64,000 nucleotides of DNA, taken from the NCBI GenBank assembly GCA_008360955.1, contig LUCM01006516.1, positions 268,014 to 332,013 on the forward strand. The letters are read 5' to 3'. This DNA is from Fasciolopsis buskii. Its lineage: Eukaryota > Platyhelminthes > Trematoda > Plagiorchiida > Fasciolidae. Below, piece by piece: positions 13,124 to 24,295 of the stretch. A program made the position numbers and the translations under genes. Positions within the stretch are counted from its first letter, which is position 1. The number at the start of each line of letters is the position of its first letter. Under the pieces are notes generated by a model. That model was given only the letters and a program-made list of their open reading frames with translations. It made no database searches and had not been told where the DNA came from.

Positions 13124-14769
13124 AGTCTAGGTTGGACTAATTCCCCCGAACTCCGCATGTTTTCCCCATGAATAGTGTAACTGTGCCTTCCTCCGTAAAT
13201 TTTCTGCATTCTGGTGGAACGAGGTATCTTTAACAGCGTACCAGGATCCTTCGAAAATTCCAGCTTCAACGCGTGTGTTCCGCACAGAGGCGGGGTGACC
13301 GCATGCATTTTTAAACTGGCTCGTACGGATGCTGGTGCGCTAAACTCCCAGCAGATAAGAGCCCTTTTCCCGCAACCACCTGCCTTTCTTTTTTATCAGA
13401 AACTAATAATGAAGACAAATACCCAAATTTTTAGTATTTCATGATCTCTGATATCGCAGCGGATGAGTTCCGCATGTTGTTCCTTTTAGCATCATGGCAC
13501 GCAGCCAAAAAAAGTTCGCAGGACAGTGTATGACGTTCTTTTGTTTGACGCCAATTCTTTGTAAACCTCGAACCGCCGCGAATAACCTTGTCAGCGCAAG
13601 CCACTATGCATTTCAAAATTACGCCAACAATAAATGGTTATAACATTTAAAAATTTCGAGACGCTCAGAAAAGTAAAGATCGCTCGCTTTTGCAAACATC
13701 TTACTGCAAAATAACACTGATATATTGGTCCATACACGGATTTATCAGTGTACAATGTGTGCTCATTTTTTCATGGTGTTTGACCTGTATTTTGCTTTGT
13801 GCTAACGACAAGCAAGGTGAGGAACGCTTTGAAGAGATGACTGTGCCAACTGAGGCTGGTCGACTTACAACCTTGCCGTTACTCTCATCCGAATGCACGT
13901 CAAAACCACATGATCCGACTTAGATAAGTTGACCTCGTTACTTCGTTTCTTTTTGGCCTAATTCCCTGCAACGAACAGTTAAACAATGTTAGACACTATA
14001 TTCTAGCAAAAAGTAGCCCATTAGCACGAACGTTATTATCCTAAATCCCACTCGTGGGCTTTGTGTGACCAGCGCGCAACTATAGCCGCCGAAATTGGCA
14101 TCCGGCTGCCCTAGTAGATTTAACTTTGAAATTGTGAGATTCACTTAGCTACCTCTAATGTTTATGCCTCAGTGTGAGCGGATTTCGAGTTCATAGGAGC
14201 ACCGTTTCAGCTAACGTGTCAGCGGGTTTTCTGGAGACGGTCAGTGCCCCTTCGAATGCCCCCGCGTGCTACCTGGGGTTGCAGCGACCTTGAAGTCAAA
14301 GTGTTCCCAAGGATCGGTGTTAGTGAGCAAACTGATTCCTGAGTGCAAACTATCGCATTTTTATGGAGATTGTCGCTCTAAATCAGTGAAAGCTGGAACA
14401 CAGGGTATGACCAGCAGCACAACGCATACCACATTACAGGCGCTGATCACGTGCTGGTTGGCAGTTCCATATATCAAATAATTTGACAACAAGCAGCCGG
14501 CAAGAACAGCAGCGCATTAGCAATCTGGATGGAAGCAAATAGGTGTGTAAGCGCAGCACAAAGGTGACTAAGAGGTCACACCTTTCTTCGCCTTTGGTAC
14601 ACCTTGACAAATGAGCTGGACTGTTTTGAATGAATCACTTGCTTATTCTTGGTCAATTATGGGCGAATAAGGGACGATAGATCGGCTCTTGGAGTGATGA
14701 TTTACAGAATACAAATCTGTTGCTTCAGTGCTCTAGTTTGCGACTTCATCGGCGTACTTTTCTATGCTC
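13124..14769. other. No gene recognised
   Basis: Short frames on both strands overlap each other without consistent splice signals. I saw no retroelement motifs here until the RT fragment that starts at about 14770. Confidence 0.4.
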
Positions 14770-15375
14770 ACAGTGATATCCCTAGGATAGTCAATAATTT
14801 AAGGTCAGAACAACAGCGCCTGGGACAAACCAACGAGGAATTCCTTATGAATGTCAAATGTATCACAAAATCAGGAATCAATCTTGCAATGGATTTTTGC
14901 CTTGATAGGATGGATTGGGAAGCACAGGCTTCAAACCACATATTCATTAAGGTTTCAAATTGTGAAAAAGATGAGTACCGGGAACCCTGTCGAAGGCCTT
15001 TGTGAAATCCATTAAAATGGCATGCAAAGACAATCCGTCGTCGTACCCTTCGGTCAAAATGTCCATGACGTGGGACATGCTGTGTTGTATCATCACTCTG
15101 GAAGGAATCCGTGTGGGCTTTTAGCAATGGAATTGGTTTCAGCCAGACGCTTCGAAATAACTCGCTTCGAGATGCGCTAAAAAACCTTGTTCGGGATGCT
15201 GGTTGGGCTGACCGGTCTAAGTGTGCCCGGTTCATGGCGATCTGCTGCTTTTCAGTAAGCGGGTAATACTTCTGAGTCAACACACACTTGGATGAGTTCT
15301 GCATAGTTGTTTACCAGTTCGAAAGAGGCTTTCCTCGGAATCAATTGGCGGGCCTTGTCCGGGCACATCAGAATA
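14770..15375 (-). pseudogene. CR1-like LINE reverse transcriptase fragment
   Basis: Read on the minus strand and allowing frameshifts, this follows the order of a CR1-type RT. It starts with PDKARQLIPRKAS. Next come LAxx-type helix residues ending in LPAY-KAAD, the region where the family has PxxWKxAxVxPV. Then it has LRPVSPTSIPNKV (usual RPISLTSxxxKxxE), AILMDFTKAFDRVPG (motif A, with the Asp retained) and GIPRWFVPG (usual GVPQGSVLGP). At least three frame changes and several stops make it inactive. Both ends of the LINE are missing. The coding-like block at 15650-16690 lies upstream on the same strand and could be its ORF1, but the link is unproven. Confidence 0.75.
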
Positions 15376-15649
15376 AATACGTTTAGTTAATTTAGATGAT
15401 TCTGTGCCTATTTCTGATTAGATTAGGGTTGATAAGTGCTTCGGTCACTGCCGCGGGGTGCGGAAATTGTTGGCTCGGTTACTTTTAGGATCACCTCTGA
15501 CAAAGCAATAGACGCTTGTGGTTATCTCTACGGCTCTGATGCCAAGAATAGGCCGGGTTTGATTTAGTGTTACCGTGTAAGTTTTCTTGTTTTCTAAGGA
15601 ATCTCTGAATTCAAACATCCCCTCAAATTGATGCGGACCATTCTTGGAG

Positions 15650-16690
15650 AGAAATTTTAGTTATTAACCAACCGTCAAAATTTTTAAACGGCTGAAAGGC
15701 ATCTGGAGTTCTGGTGATTATCCGGCCCGCTGCGTTTTTCGCCATTGTCCATTGTCTTTGGACTTTAAACGTCTCAGTTGTTTTCTGTTGCCTGCAGTAC
15801 GGTGGGCTCATTGGGTTGTCACGGCGTCAAAAAGAACTAAATTGTGGTTGTTTGGAGTCGTTGACTCGAGACTTATTGGGCAAACGCTTTCTTTTAAAGG
15901 ATTTGGCCCACGAATAACCCGACTTGTCACATTAGCGGCTTTTCTCTCTGTTGGAGGACCACTGCCAAAACATCCGAATTAGTGATCCCTAACTCGGTGC
16001 AACCTCGAGTCCTCGAACTCTAACCCCTCTTCTACCTGTTGTTTTTGTTTTTGTTTCGGAGGAACTGCAACTTCCTTATCAGCAGTTTTGGCGGGAATGT
16101 TGTCCTATTTTACCTTGAGTCTTCTTGGCTTCAGTCTTAAGTCGCTTCTCCTTTTGCCAACTTCTTTCTGCCTCAGCAGCTGGCCCCTGAATTACCGTTG
16201 TTTGCCCTTTGACTTCATCTGAGTCAATGCTGACATTAGCTAAACTGCAAACCATTCCGTCGGACTGGCCGCAATTTGGAGAATCATGGGAAGCTGGGGA
16301 GGCCATGACTTGAAACGCCTGTTGGTGGCTCTTGGAGTGATTTTCATTCGGGTTAATAAGGCCCTGGGAAGCATGCTCGTTTCGGTGTCTGCCCCAAATT
16401 CTGAACCTGGTTGGACTCCCTGCTACGGATTCCATTCGTGCAGTCGGAATTTTGCTTTTAGGACATTGAGTGGCCTGTGCAGGGGACCACCCGGAACGGA
16501 GACGCTAATTCTTTTATCTTTACCTGTCTATGTCACCATACTATGCACTAAGAACACTGCAGTTATTTCGAGCAGAAGGCTCAAGTTTTTACCAGAACTC
16601 ATGGCGCCCCGGAGGAGCTGGAAACCAGAGATAAAACTGTTCGAAAAAGGGTGTGCGTTTTCTCAGCCAATAATGAATTTGCATGGCGGT
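15650..16690 (-). pseudogene. Decayed basic, low-complexity protein frame (ORF1-like?)
   Basis: One minus-strand phase keeps coding-like composition for about 346 codons with only about nine stops, roughly half the number expected by chance. It contains a Gln/Lys stretch (PPKQKQKQQVEEGLEFED), a Ser/Pro/Asn part and a basic end (RKQLRRLKSKDNGQWRK). A second phase at 16079-16435 is fully open for 118 codons and also hydrophilic, so a frameshift is likely. It lies just upstream, on the same strand, of the CR1 RT fragment at 14.77-15.38 kb. ORF1 of that LINE is a natural guess, but no zinc knuckle or esterase motif is visible. Confidence 0.3.
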
Positions 16691-17058
16691 TACTCTAGAA
16701 GAATGTTATTTTCATGGATATAGTCCCCATTGTTATTCTTGTCTGCCGCGTCCATCAAAGTGCGGTCAGGCACTTTGGATTCTTCTACAGATACAGCAGG
16801 GATAGGGGCAATGGTGGAGATTAAAAAACCTCTGTCTTCAACGCAGCTAAGCTTGCTTGTAAAGAGCCTGCCTTGGGGTCGCTGGTTTAACCATTTTAGT
16901 CGTTCTGGATAATTGACCACGGGCACGCCATGTAACGATTCCTGACGAATCGGTACTGTTGGCGGACCTGGTGGGATAGCACAGGCCGTTGTGTCATGAA
17001 TTAAGAAGTGTATTAGAAGACAAACGCATACAACAAAAAACCAGGGAAGGAGAAGCAA
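16690..17058 (-). CDS. Unidentified frame with N-terminal membrane or signal segment
   Basis: A 122-codon minus-strand frame begins with about 20 strongly hydrophobic residues (LLLPWFFVVCVCLLIHFLI). These are followed by a proline-rich stretch (AIPPGPPTVPI) and a hydrophilic C-terminus (VPDRTLMDAADKNNNGDY). This is the profile of a secreted or single-pass membrane protein, or of a signal-bearing first exon. It ends next to a donor-like CTAGA|GTAACC. The protein is unknown and the frame may be chance; its neighbours on this strand are broken frames. Confidence 0.28.
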   Translation of the reverse strand: MLLLPWFFVVCVCLLIHFLIHDTTACAIPPGPPTVPIRQESLHGVPVVNYPERLKWLNQRPQGRLFTSKLSCVEDRGFLISTIAPIPAVSVEESKVPDRTLMDAADKNNNGDYIHENNILLE

Positions 17059-19742
17059 CCCGTAACAACCGGCAATTTTGACCGCTTTTGAGCGTTTGCT
17101 TCAGTTTCAAAGCATTGCTATGAGGTATGATTACTTGAAACACTGTTCGTACGTCAGATATTCTCCCCAAATGAGAAATAGCTCCAATTTTTGCCACGGT
17201 CTACTCCCCCTAATGTCTTTTTTGAAGGTCTCATTAATAGGAGACATTTTTGCATTTCTGCAACCACTATTTTTGGAACCCTGCGGTAGTTCGTTTACTG
17301 GTGCAATTTTTCACCACGGGTAGACATATCCGTGTTTCTTTTCTCTGCAGCCTTTATCTCAATCTTTAAGGATTTGGTAGGACTGAAGTCCAAGTACGGG
17401 GTTTTTCTCCGGAGTTTGTTTCAATTGAAGTCGGAAAATCTTTGAGGCAAGCAGCTGCATACGAATGTGGAGGATGCCATCAAACACAAAAATATAAGTA
17501 CCGGAGTCACCGAAAGTGCTCCGCCCTCCCGTGGTGAACTTGTGAGCTGCACATAAACGATACATTCCTGAAATCAGCTTGCGCTAACCATCAGACTTAA
17601 GCCAAAGAATGTTCTTAATTTCTTCGGACATCACTTCCAAGAAGCAGCCCGTTCAAAGATTCATATTCAAAGAATACGCCGGTAACGCTTGCTGGGGAAG
17701 CTCCTAAGGTAGGCAGATTGCGAAAATAAGGCTTTGAAAAAAGTGATCTGGCAGGGGATGTCACAAGCAAAGCAATGTGGAGCCATATGTGACGTTCTGA
17801 ACCTGATAGTTAAATGGCTAGAAAGTAAGCTAAAACCAATTAAGAAAACGTCCGAATTCTCAGTGGCAAACGGCGCGAGGCCGCTGCCGCAGAATTGTAT
17901 GTGGCCTGGGATCACTCAGATGAACTTCAAGGTGGAGACATGTTCTAAGCCAAGTCTATTATTTTGAGATCTAGTCGGAATTCTTAAGGACCTTGGATAT
18001 GTCAAATGCCATAGAATTTACATCTGGAAGGGAGCTGGTGTGCAGCGAACATGACTGTTCTTAGTATCATTCCGCATTGCCCATAACATACCTGTTGAAG
18101 GTATGGGCGGCTCGCGTCGAATAAGACACCAGAGGCAGCGGAGCACTCAGTACACACGGCCCCCATTGCCAGCAGAGTGAAGTTTAAATCAGATTTTTTT
18201 TATGCGGATCAAGATTTCGGAGCCTCGATCGTCTGCTTGTTCAAGCACGTGAAAAGAGTGTTAGTGCTTTGACGCCAACTGGGGTCGTAAGCTAATTCAT
18301 TTCATTTAAGCGCCCACACACGGTGTGCGATCATGCCGCATGGGCAGGTAAATGATCCAACAACATCAACGACGTGGCACCGAGCTGGGGAATCGAACGA
18401 CGTTCAAATGGGTTGCCAAATGGTAGCTCCACAACGGTATTTGATGGCTGCACTGATGCAAGCCTTCCGAGATGTCTAAAAGGCAGCCAACAGGGCCTAT
18501 AAGGGGAGGGTAACTGTACGTCGGAGGCGCCACACATCACTGAGTCCAACTATTGCAATTACGAAGCTGGTGCTCCCTTGTGACATACAAATCTGGGTAA
18601 GGAGATGAATGAATGCCTTTTTGTAGCCCAGGGTCAGTGTCACAATCAATAAGAGTGGATTTTAGGGATAGGCTTAAGAGCACGTATTTGACGTCTCTTA
18701 GCAGAGAAAATCGGAAGCAACTCTTGGGAACTTTGCCCGAGTGCACAGCAAGTGGCGAAAGCCTAAAACGCATTATGTCGCAGGCAGAAGTTATCAGATT
18801 ATAAAGTTGCGGTATCTGCATTGCAAGAATTGGAGAAAACCAATGAAAGGGTCTGTGATTTTGGATTATAATTGTCACTAAGGAGCGTCTGAAAACAAAG
18901 TCTTTGCCATTTGCAGGCGCAATAGATTTTCCGCCCGACAGCGCGAAAACGCGCGCCCTCAGCAGAAACTGTGGGACCTTTCATTTACCCCATCTACCCC
19001 GACTGTACATTTTATCTTCTGCCATGTTCGGCTAGACACAAGGCCTGTGATAATTGTTTGAAACTTCAAGAACCCACTGAAGGATAGGATGGAGGAATAT
19101 TTACCGATGGCACCGCGGCACAACCAGATGGGCAGATTACACTGGTTCGCTGTATTGTGAGGCTTTGACCTCTTTGAGATCCATTGAGGTGAAGAAAGCG
19201 TACCGGAAAACAACGCCAGCAAACAATTTTTAACATGGCTTCATATCTATCGCCAAACGTAGTTGGGTTCAAAGATGGGCAGCAAACATAGACGCTGATT
19301 TAGTGTTGAATGGACACAAGGATTATATGTGGTCCTTAGTAGTAGAAGAACCATTAAGCAAAGGTGACCGATGCACTGCAACTGACATTGGCTTCAGGGC
19401 ATAAAATCAAACATCAGCAAGTTGAACACTTCATGAATCAACGAAGAGAGTACTGTACTGTTGGCGCAGCTGAGAAAATTGCTCTCTGGCTTCGGGGAGG
19501 AACGAGTGGCGGCGGCCACGGTATAAGCAAAATATTTGCAAAGCGATTAATCTGCGGACTTCCGTTGGTGAGGCTTTATTGAGTAATCCATCAGCACTTT
19601 TTCTCTGATTAATCTCCTCACGATTTTGGACACTTCATGGATGTGATTTTCTCTACGGCAGTTGGCGGGAGCAAGCCGAGATCCATTGTCCTGGACTGGC
19701 ATTATTACAAAGTCTTCCACCGATGAAGATGAAATTACCGTT
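17059..19742. other. Unresolved; scattered coding-like frames
   Basis: Short frames of 60 to 113 codons occur on the minus strand (17359-17565, 17667-17915, 18331-18549, 18537-18878) and the plus strand (17734-17967, 19364-19582). Some look protein-like, but none has matched splice sites or a recognisable domain. It may be part of a long decayed gene or element spanning about 9.5-22.7 kb. Confidence 0.3.
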
Positions 19743-20054
19743 TCATGGACAAATTAAACAACTTTGGCATATGGATATGGATTTAAGGGCCTCCAAAATT
19801 GAGAGCTTCTGGGGTGAGTCGTCCTGAGATTGCTGGTAAACTATTTTTACATTAGCTTTGTGGATGGTGTTTTCGGAGTGGTTGAAAGTGATTGTGGGCA
19901 ATTGTTTACTAGCAGCTTTCTTCGGGAGATTGTGAGACAGGTCTGACGCCTGACCACTGCTCTCTTTCAGCAAAAAATGGCGACTGTTGCTAACTTTATT
20001 GCCGATGCGTTGGCCGGCCATCAGGACTGTTAAAAACACGGTTACTTTTACCAC
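19743..20054 (-). CDS. Unidentified hydrophilic frame with signal-like start
   Basis: This 103-codon frame has a short hydrophobic N-terminus (MVKVTVFLTVLMAG). A Ser/Lys/Gln/Asn-rich, low-hydrophobicity body follows (KESSGQASDLSHNLPKKAAS, YQQSQDDSPQKLSILEALK). It resembles a disordered secreted or ORF1-like protein. The family is not recognised and no flanking exon can be joined with confidence. Confidence 0.22.
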   Translation of the reverse strand: MVKVTVFLTVLMAGQRIGNKVSNSRHFLLKESSGQASDLSHNLPKKAASKQLPTITFNHSENTIHKANVKIVYQQSQDDSPQKLSILEALKSISICQSCLICP

Positions 20055-20156
20055 GAAAAGTACGCAGGCATCCTCTCAGGGACTAGGTCCTTACAGGTGC
20101 AAGAGGCCAAATTCCTAAATCGAAAATGACAGTGTATGTTCAACATTCATGGTTGG

Positions 20157-20253
20157 TTTATTTTAGAACGATTTCACTTCTCGGAGAACAATTTTCCCAT
20201 CGCACCTCACAGCACATTTCTCCACAAGTGGGGTATAAGTGCAGTCGATATTA
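20157..20253 (-). CDS. Candidate terminal exon with stop and AATAAA
   Basis: On the minus strand an acceptor (TTAACCCGCAG) at 20254 is followed by 88 coding-like bases. These encode a Cys-rich tail (IDCTYTPLVEKCAVRCDGK) ending VKSF and TAA at 20163-20165. An AATAAA lies at 20157-20162, immediately after the stop. Very short 3-prime UTRs are normal in flatworms. It could be the last exon after 20451-20862, but the phases through the intervening 200 bp were not resolved. Confidence 0.33.
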
Positions 20254-20450
20254 CTGCGGGTTAATTCGTGTGCCCAGATAAAAATTTCAACATACGTCGT
20301 CCTCTAAATGGCTTGGAATATTCTCAACTGTCCTCAATCACATTCATCTCTAACATCATGCCAACTCGACAATTTTGTCCAATACTGCTCCCTATCCACA
20401 GCACATAGCCCTCCACTTCAGTTGATGAACTTCCAGTGTTGTTAACTTAC

Positions 20451-20862
20451 CTGCCCATTGCATAGCCCCTTTGAGGTTAAAGAATTTTAACCGTGTGTCA
20501 AAATTTGTTACCGTCCTACAGCTGAATTTCGCGACTTCGGCATGCAAAAATGATGCATTTAAACGTGTATCGTCTTGCAGTTCTCCACTAACTGTTTGCC
20601 TCCGGAATTCCTGTATCTTTCTTTCCAAAGCTTTATCCAGCTTTGTTTTTGACTAGCTCACCCTTGCCATGTATATATCCGGATTGATGAATCCGCTCCT
20701 ATTTATTTTAAGATACGCCCAAGTGTACTTCATTGGCCTATTTACAGATACTTTGTTTCTGGCGCTCCAGTTTATCGATCCCCTATTTCTTGAAGTCTCG
20801 TCCACCGTCAACTGCATCAAATGGCTGGAGGTGGGCCAGCCGTAGTTTTTCAAAGGATGCAT
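20451..20862 (-). CDS. Candidate exon region of an unknown gene
   Basis: One minus-strand phase runs 137 codons from 20862 to an excellent donor (GGGCAG|GTAAGT at 20451), with a single TAG near 20653. The second half looks strongly coding: LDKALERKIQEFRRQ, then SFLHAEVAKFSCRTVTNFD and LKGAMQWAG. The TAG could be part of an acceptor or intron (GTGAGCTAG is a plausible donor) rather than a nonsense mutation. After the donor, an acceptor at about 20392 would continue in phase as SSIGQNCRVGMMLEMN. Taken with the terminal exon at 20157-20253, this is one of the best candidates in the window for a host gene. No family recognised. Confidence 0.38.
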
Positions 20863-21699
20863 TTGGTTTTTTCATGGGAAACAGCAAGAATTTATTCGCT
20901 TCGCCCTCTCACTACCGTGTAATACGTGAATTCTTTGCTGTACGCTAATCAACAGGTGATTTTGCAGCCGCATTCTTTCCTACCAAATGATAGTGCCACG
21001 CAATCAGTTCCATAATGTGGATGCAGTTGGCCGTAAGGCTATGTACTTGGCTTCTAATTTAACGTTAGTTTTTTGTAATCCTCCTCCAAATCTGGATAAC
21101 CCTTAGATCGACATGGAATCGAGCATATGTAATCGGCAACCTTTAGAGCGGGCGGATGCGGCTGAAGGCCAAGCGGATAACGCCGTGGCATTTGGACTTA
21201 ATGGTCACGGGTGAAAATCCTCCCACCGCCGGTCAGCCTTCCAATGTGACAGCCGTCTCTCGGCCCGAACCCGCTTCCTGAAAAATAATGTACATTCCCA
21301 TTTTATCAAGGAATGAAGTCAAAGATGGAAGATGTTCCATTTCCAGCTTAAAACTTTCTGGCTGTAATAAACGTGTCTCTTCCACCTTGGAGAGCTAGAT
21401 CTCTGCGGCAGTTATCGCTTTCACGCTCAGTCTGGCTTATGGTGGTCATATTTTTGTGAGCATTGATCAGTATTCATAAACTGTCAACGAAGCGATCGCT
21501 CAATAGGAGAAATAATAAAGTCGGTTCCACTGAACTTCCAAATGCCCACATTAGATTTTCCGAACTGTGCTTTTGAATTCTTGCTTCTCTAATTCTTCGG
21601 GTGCCGCTAGAAGGAGACGATTCTTCTCGCTGCCCAGCTCATTCGACCGCACTAATGAATTGTCAGGTGTTTCAAACCACGAAAGCGTTGGTCAGCCGT
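20863..21699. other. No gene recognised
   Basis: The minus strand keeps fragments of coding-like sequence with frequent stops. Nothing can be named, and no repeat or regulatory site is visible. Confidence 0.3.
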
Positions 21700-22657
21700 A
21701 TCTTAGGCAGATTCTGTATAAAACCTCGGATTCACATTAGTTAATTCGTGGACCAGGTTGAGCTTATTGCCCACAAATGTGCTGAAACAGATGGTTGCTT
21801 TGCGATTGTGGTTCAGTATGACAAATGAATCTGCACAGAATGCGTCTTTCCAGTCAATCCCATCGTGACATCCTTTTAGCTTCTCCGCCGTTTTTCGCCA
21901 ACACTGTGGCGGTTAACTCCGGCCACCACATAGGAACCGTTTTTATCGGGAGATCGAGAAAACTAGTTGGCCCTTCATTTCCCACCATAACCATGTAGCC
22001 GGATTTGGAATCCGATTTTTGCTACGCATTGCTCAAAACCTGTTTGTAATAATTAGTTTACCCAGATTGGGGTGAAAGAACGTTCGGAATGCTCGGGAAA
22101 GAAGCGAAAATGCAATATGGCCAGGAACCAATCCGAAAAATCTTTAGTGAGACTTTGGGTTCCCTGGAATCCGTTAAGCCGGCCCAATTTCCATGTCCTA
22201 CCAGTGCCAGTTTATGTTATTGGTATCATCTATACGGACAATGATGAATAAAGCATACGGATGTCGAATCAGGGGGGTATTTAACTGCCGTTAGAGAATA
22301 AGTCGAGACGGCAGAGGCAGGATGTATGAGACGGGACCATTTTCGATTGGAGGTCACTGTGAAAGTATAGGTGGAATAGGTACTCAAGGTCACTCTTTGA
22401 TTAAGCACGTCAGTCCTTCGACTGTGCCACAGTTTCAGTTACCAGGAGGGAGTTGTCGGTGCTTTACGGGCTTCCAAATTAGTGCAACAAGTCAATGAAA
22501 AATTCGAAAATTTCAGTGAGTCAAAGAGAATTGCCCCGGGGCTGAGACTATTAGATCCGACACAAAACTGGCGAGCAATGGGGTCCATTGATGGATGCCT
22601 CATGTTTGGGCATGAAAGACGATGTTTTAAGGTGAAGAAATTACCATGAGTTATCAA
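21700..22657 (-). pseudogene. Unidentified decayed reading frame
   Basis: Four coding-like blocks lie in one and the same minus-strand phase between 22657 and 21858. They include SDSKSGYMVMVGNEGPTSFL and TVPMWWPELTATVLAKNGG. Only six stops interrupt about 267 codons, about half the chance expectation. The coding look then moves to another phase (WKDAFCADSFVILNHNRKA), which implies a frameshift near 21860. One stop sits beside a donor-like TCTGG|GTAAAC. It could be a pseudogene or a gene with very small introns. Protein family unknown. Confidence 0.27.
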
Positions 22658-22699
22658 GAAAGCCCTTCAAAGTTACCCGAATTCTGATGGACGTGTTAA

Positions 22700-23335
22700 A
22701 GGAGACGTTTATGACATGTCGAGTATATGAAACTGGATTGGGCTTCTGAAAAAGGCAGTGATGTCACCTTTTCGTTCATTGCGGAAGGGAAAGTAAATCT
22801 CCCTACTCATGTCATATAGGAATCAATCTAGTCTCCTCCACTTCGAACAGTGCTCCGACACCAGCGCATGATACTTATTTATGTGCAGTCCCACGTCGGA
22901 TGCATTTCGACGTTTTTCTGCCTGAAAAAATGGTACCTATCGCTCAATAGTCTGACTTTATATCCATAAACCTTATCGTTCTAACTGCGTATAGGTTAGC
23001 CCACCATGGCCCTCTACCACCCACCTACCGTTTACATCAACCATACCCACTGGCCCCGATCATTTTTTGTTTCGAAAGGCATGGCCTCTCAGAGTGAAAT
23101 ATAATCGTTGATTTCCAAGTTGAATTTTGTCAATCCCTAGTGCATCTATCTTTGTAGTTCGATCATTATTTATATCATCAACAGTTATTTCCTGTCCGTC
23201 CTATTAAATACCGGCTCATTTTACTTACTCATAGTGCAGACAAAACTACCAAATACCGGTTCATTCTGTTTACTCATAACGCAGACGATCCACACACTAG
23301 ATTAGCCAGCCCACCTATTTAAGTATACATATATG
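22700..23335. repeat. 636-bp segment duplicated exactly at 23660-24295
   Basis: Every base from 22700 to 23335 is repeated at 23660-24295, at an offset of 960 bp across the N gap. The identity ends abruptly at 23336. See the gap entry: this is best explained as two overlapping contigs left unmerged. Confidence 0.9.
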
Positions 23336-23649
23336 CATATAAATAAAGAAAACCCGGATGCCTCAGCCGCCGTCCATATACATTGAATTGCACTATGCGC
23401 TCTTGTAACTTCCTTTTCTGAGCTGCCCGTAAGATTGATCGCTTTTTAATCTGCAGCTGCAGCTAGGCCAGACCGCCGTCCGTCTTTTTTCTCTCTTCCA
23501 AGCCTCATAGTCCTTTTTGGATGGAAACACTTACCCCATGCTCTAGCGATTATCAGATCCTGGAAAGTCGATGTCTCCCTTAGCCCACCCATGCCTTATT
23601 TAATTCCTTCCTCCACACCACGAATACACCAGCGTTACCACAGTAGTGC
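23028..23649 (+). repeat. R repeat, copy 1, cut by the assembly gap
   Basis: The left-hand homology boundary of the R family is near 23028, judged by where copy 3 (35510) starts to align. This copy stops at the gap, just before the GC-rich core of the family. Its last 313 bp differ from copy 2 at about one base in seven, although the preceding part is identical, so the tail may come from another genomic copy. Confidence 0.7.
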
Positions 23650-23659
23650 NNNNNNNNNN
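23650..23659. other. Assembly gap (10 N)
   Basis: Ten N bases. The 950 bp to the left (22700-23649) match the 950 bp to the right (23660-24609), so the gap is probably not a true missing segment but an unresolved overlap. Confidence 0.97.
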
Positions 23660-24295
23660 AGGAGACGTTTATGACATGTCGAGTATATGAAACTGGATTG
23701 GGCTTCTGAAAAAGGCAGTGATGTCACCTTTTCGTTCATTGCGGAAGGGAAAGTAAATCTCCCTACTCATGTCATATAGGAATCAATCTAGTCTCCTCCA
23801 CTTCGAACAGTGCTCCGACACCAGCGCATGATACTTATTTATGTGCAGTCCCACGTCGGATGCATTTCGACGTTTTTCTGCCTGAAAAAATGGTACCTAT
23901 CGCTCAATAGTCTGACTTTATATCCATAAACCTTATCGTTCTAACTGCGTATAGGTTAGCCCACCATGGCCCTCTACCACCCACCTACCGTTTACATCAA
24001 CCATACCCACTGGCCCCGATCATTTTTTGTTTCGAAAGGCATGGCCTCTCAGAGTGAAATATAATCGTTGATTTCCAAGTTGAATTTTGTCAATCCCTAG
24101 TGCATCTATCTTTGTAGTTCGATCATTATTTATATCATCAACAGTTATTTCCTGTCCGTCCTATTAAATACCGGCTCATTTTACTTACTCATAGTGCAGA
24201 CAAAACTACCAAATACCGGTTCATTCTGTTTACTCATAACGCAGACGATCCACACACTAGATTAGCCAGCCCACCTATTTAAGTATACATATATG
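23660..24295. repeat. Right-hand copy of the exact 636-bp duplication
   Basis: Identical to 22700-23335. The first 328 bp lie outside the R repeat, so repeat activity alone does not explain the duplication. Confidence 0.9.

Noticed and set aside
12620..13150. Possible virus-like capsid protein in the second minus-strand phase
   Set aside because: A few residues recalled capsid-type proteins of virus-derived elements, but order, length and motifs did not fit. There is no supporting neighbour such as a DNA polymerase or packaging ATPase.
18331..18549. Minus-strand proline-rich frame
   Set aside because: A 72-codon frame without splice sites or motif; two other phases look equally open here.
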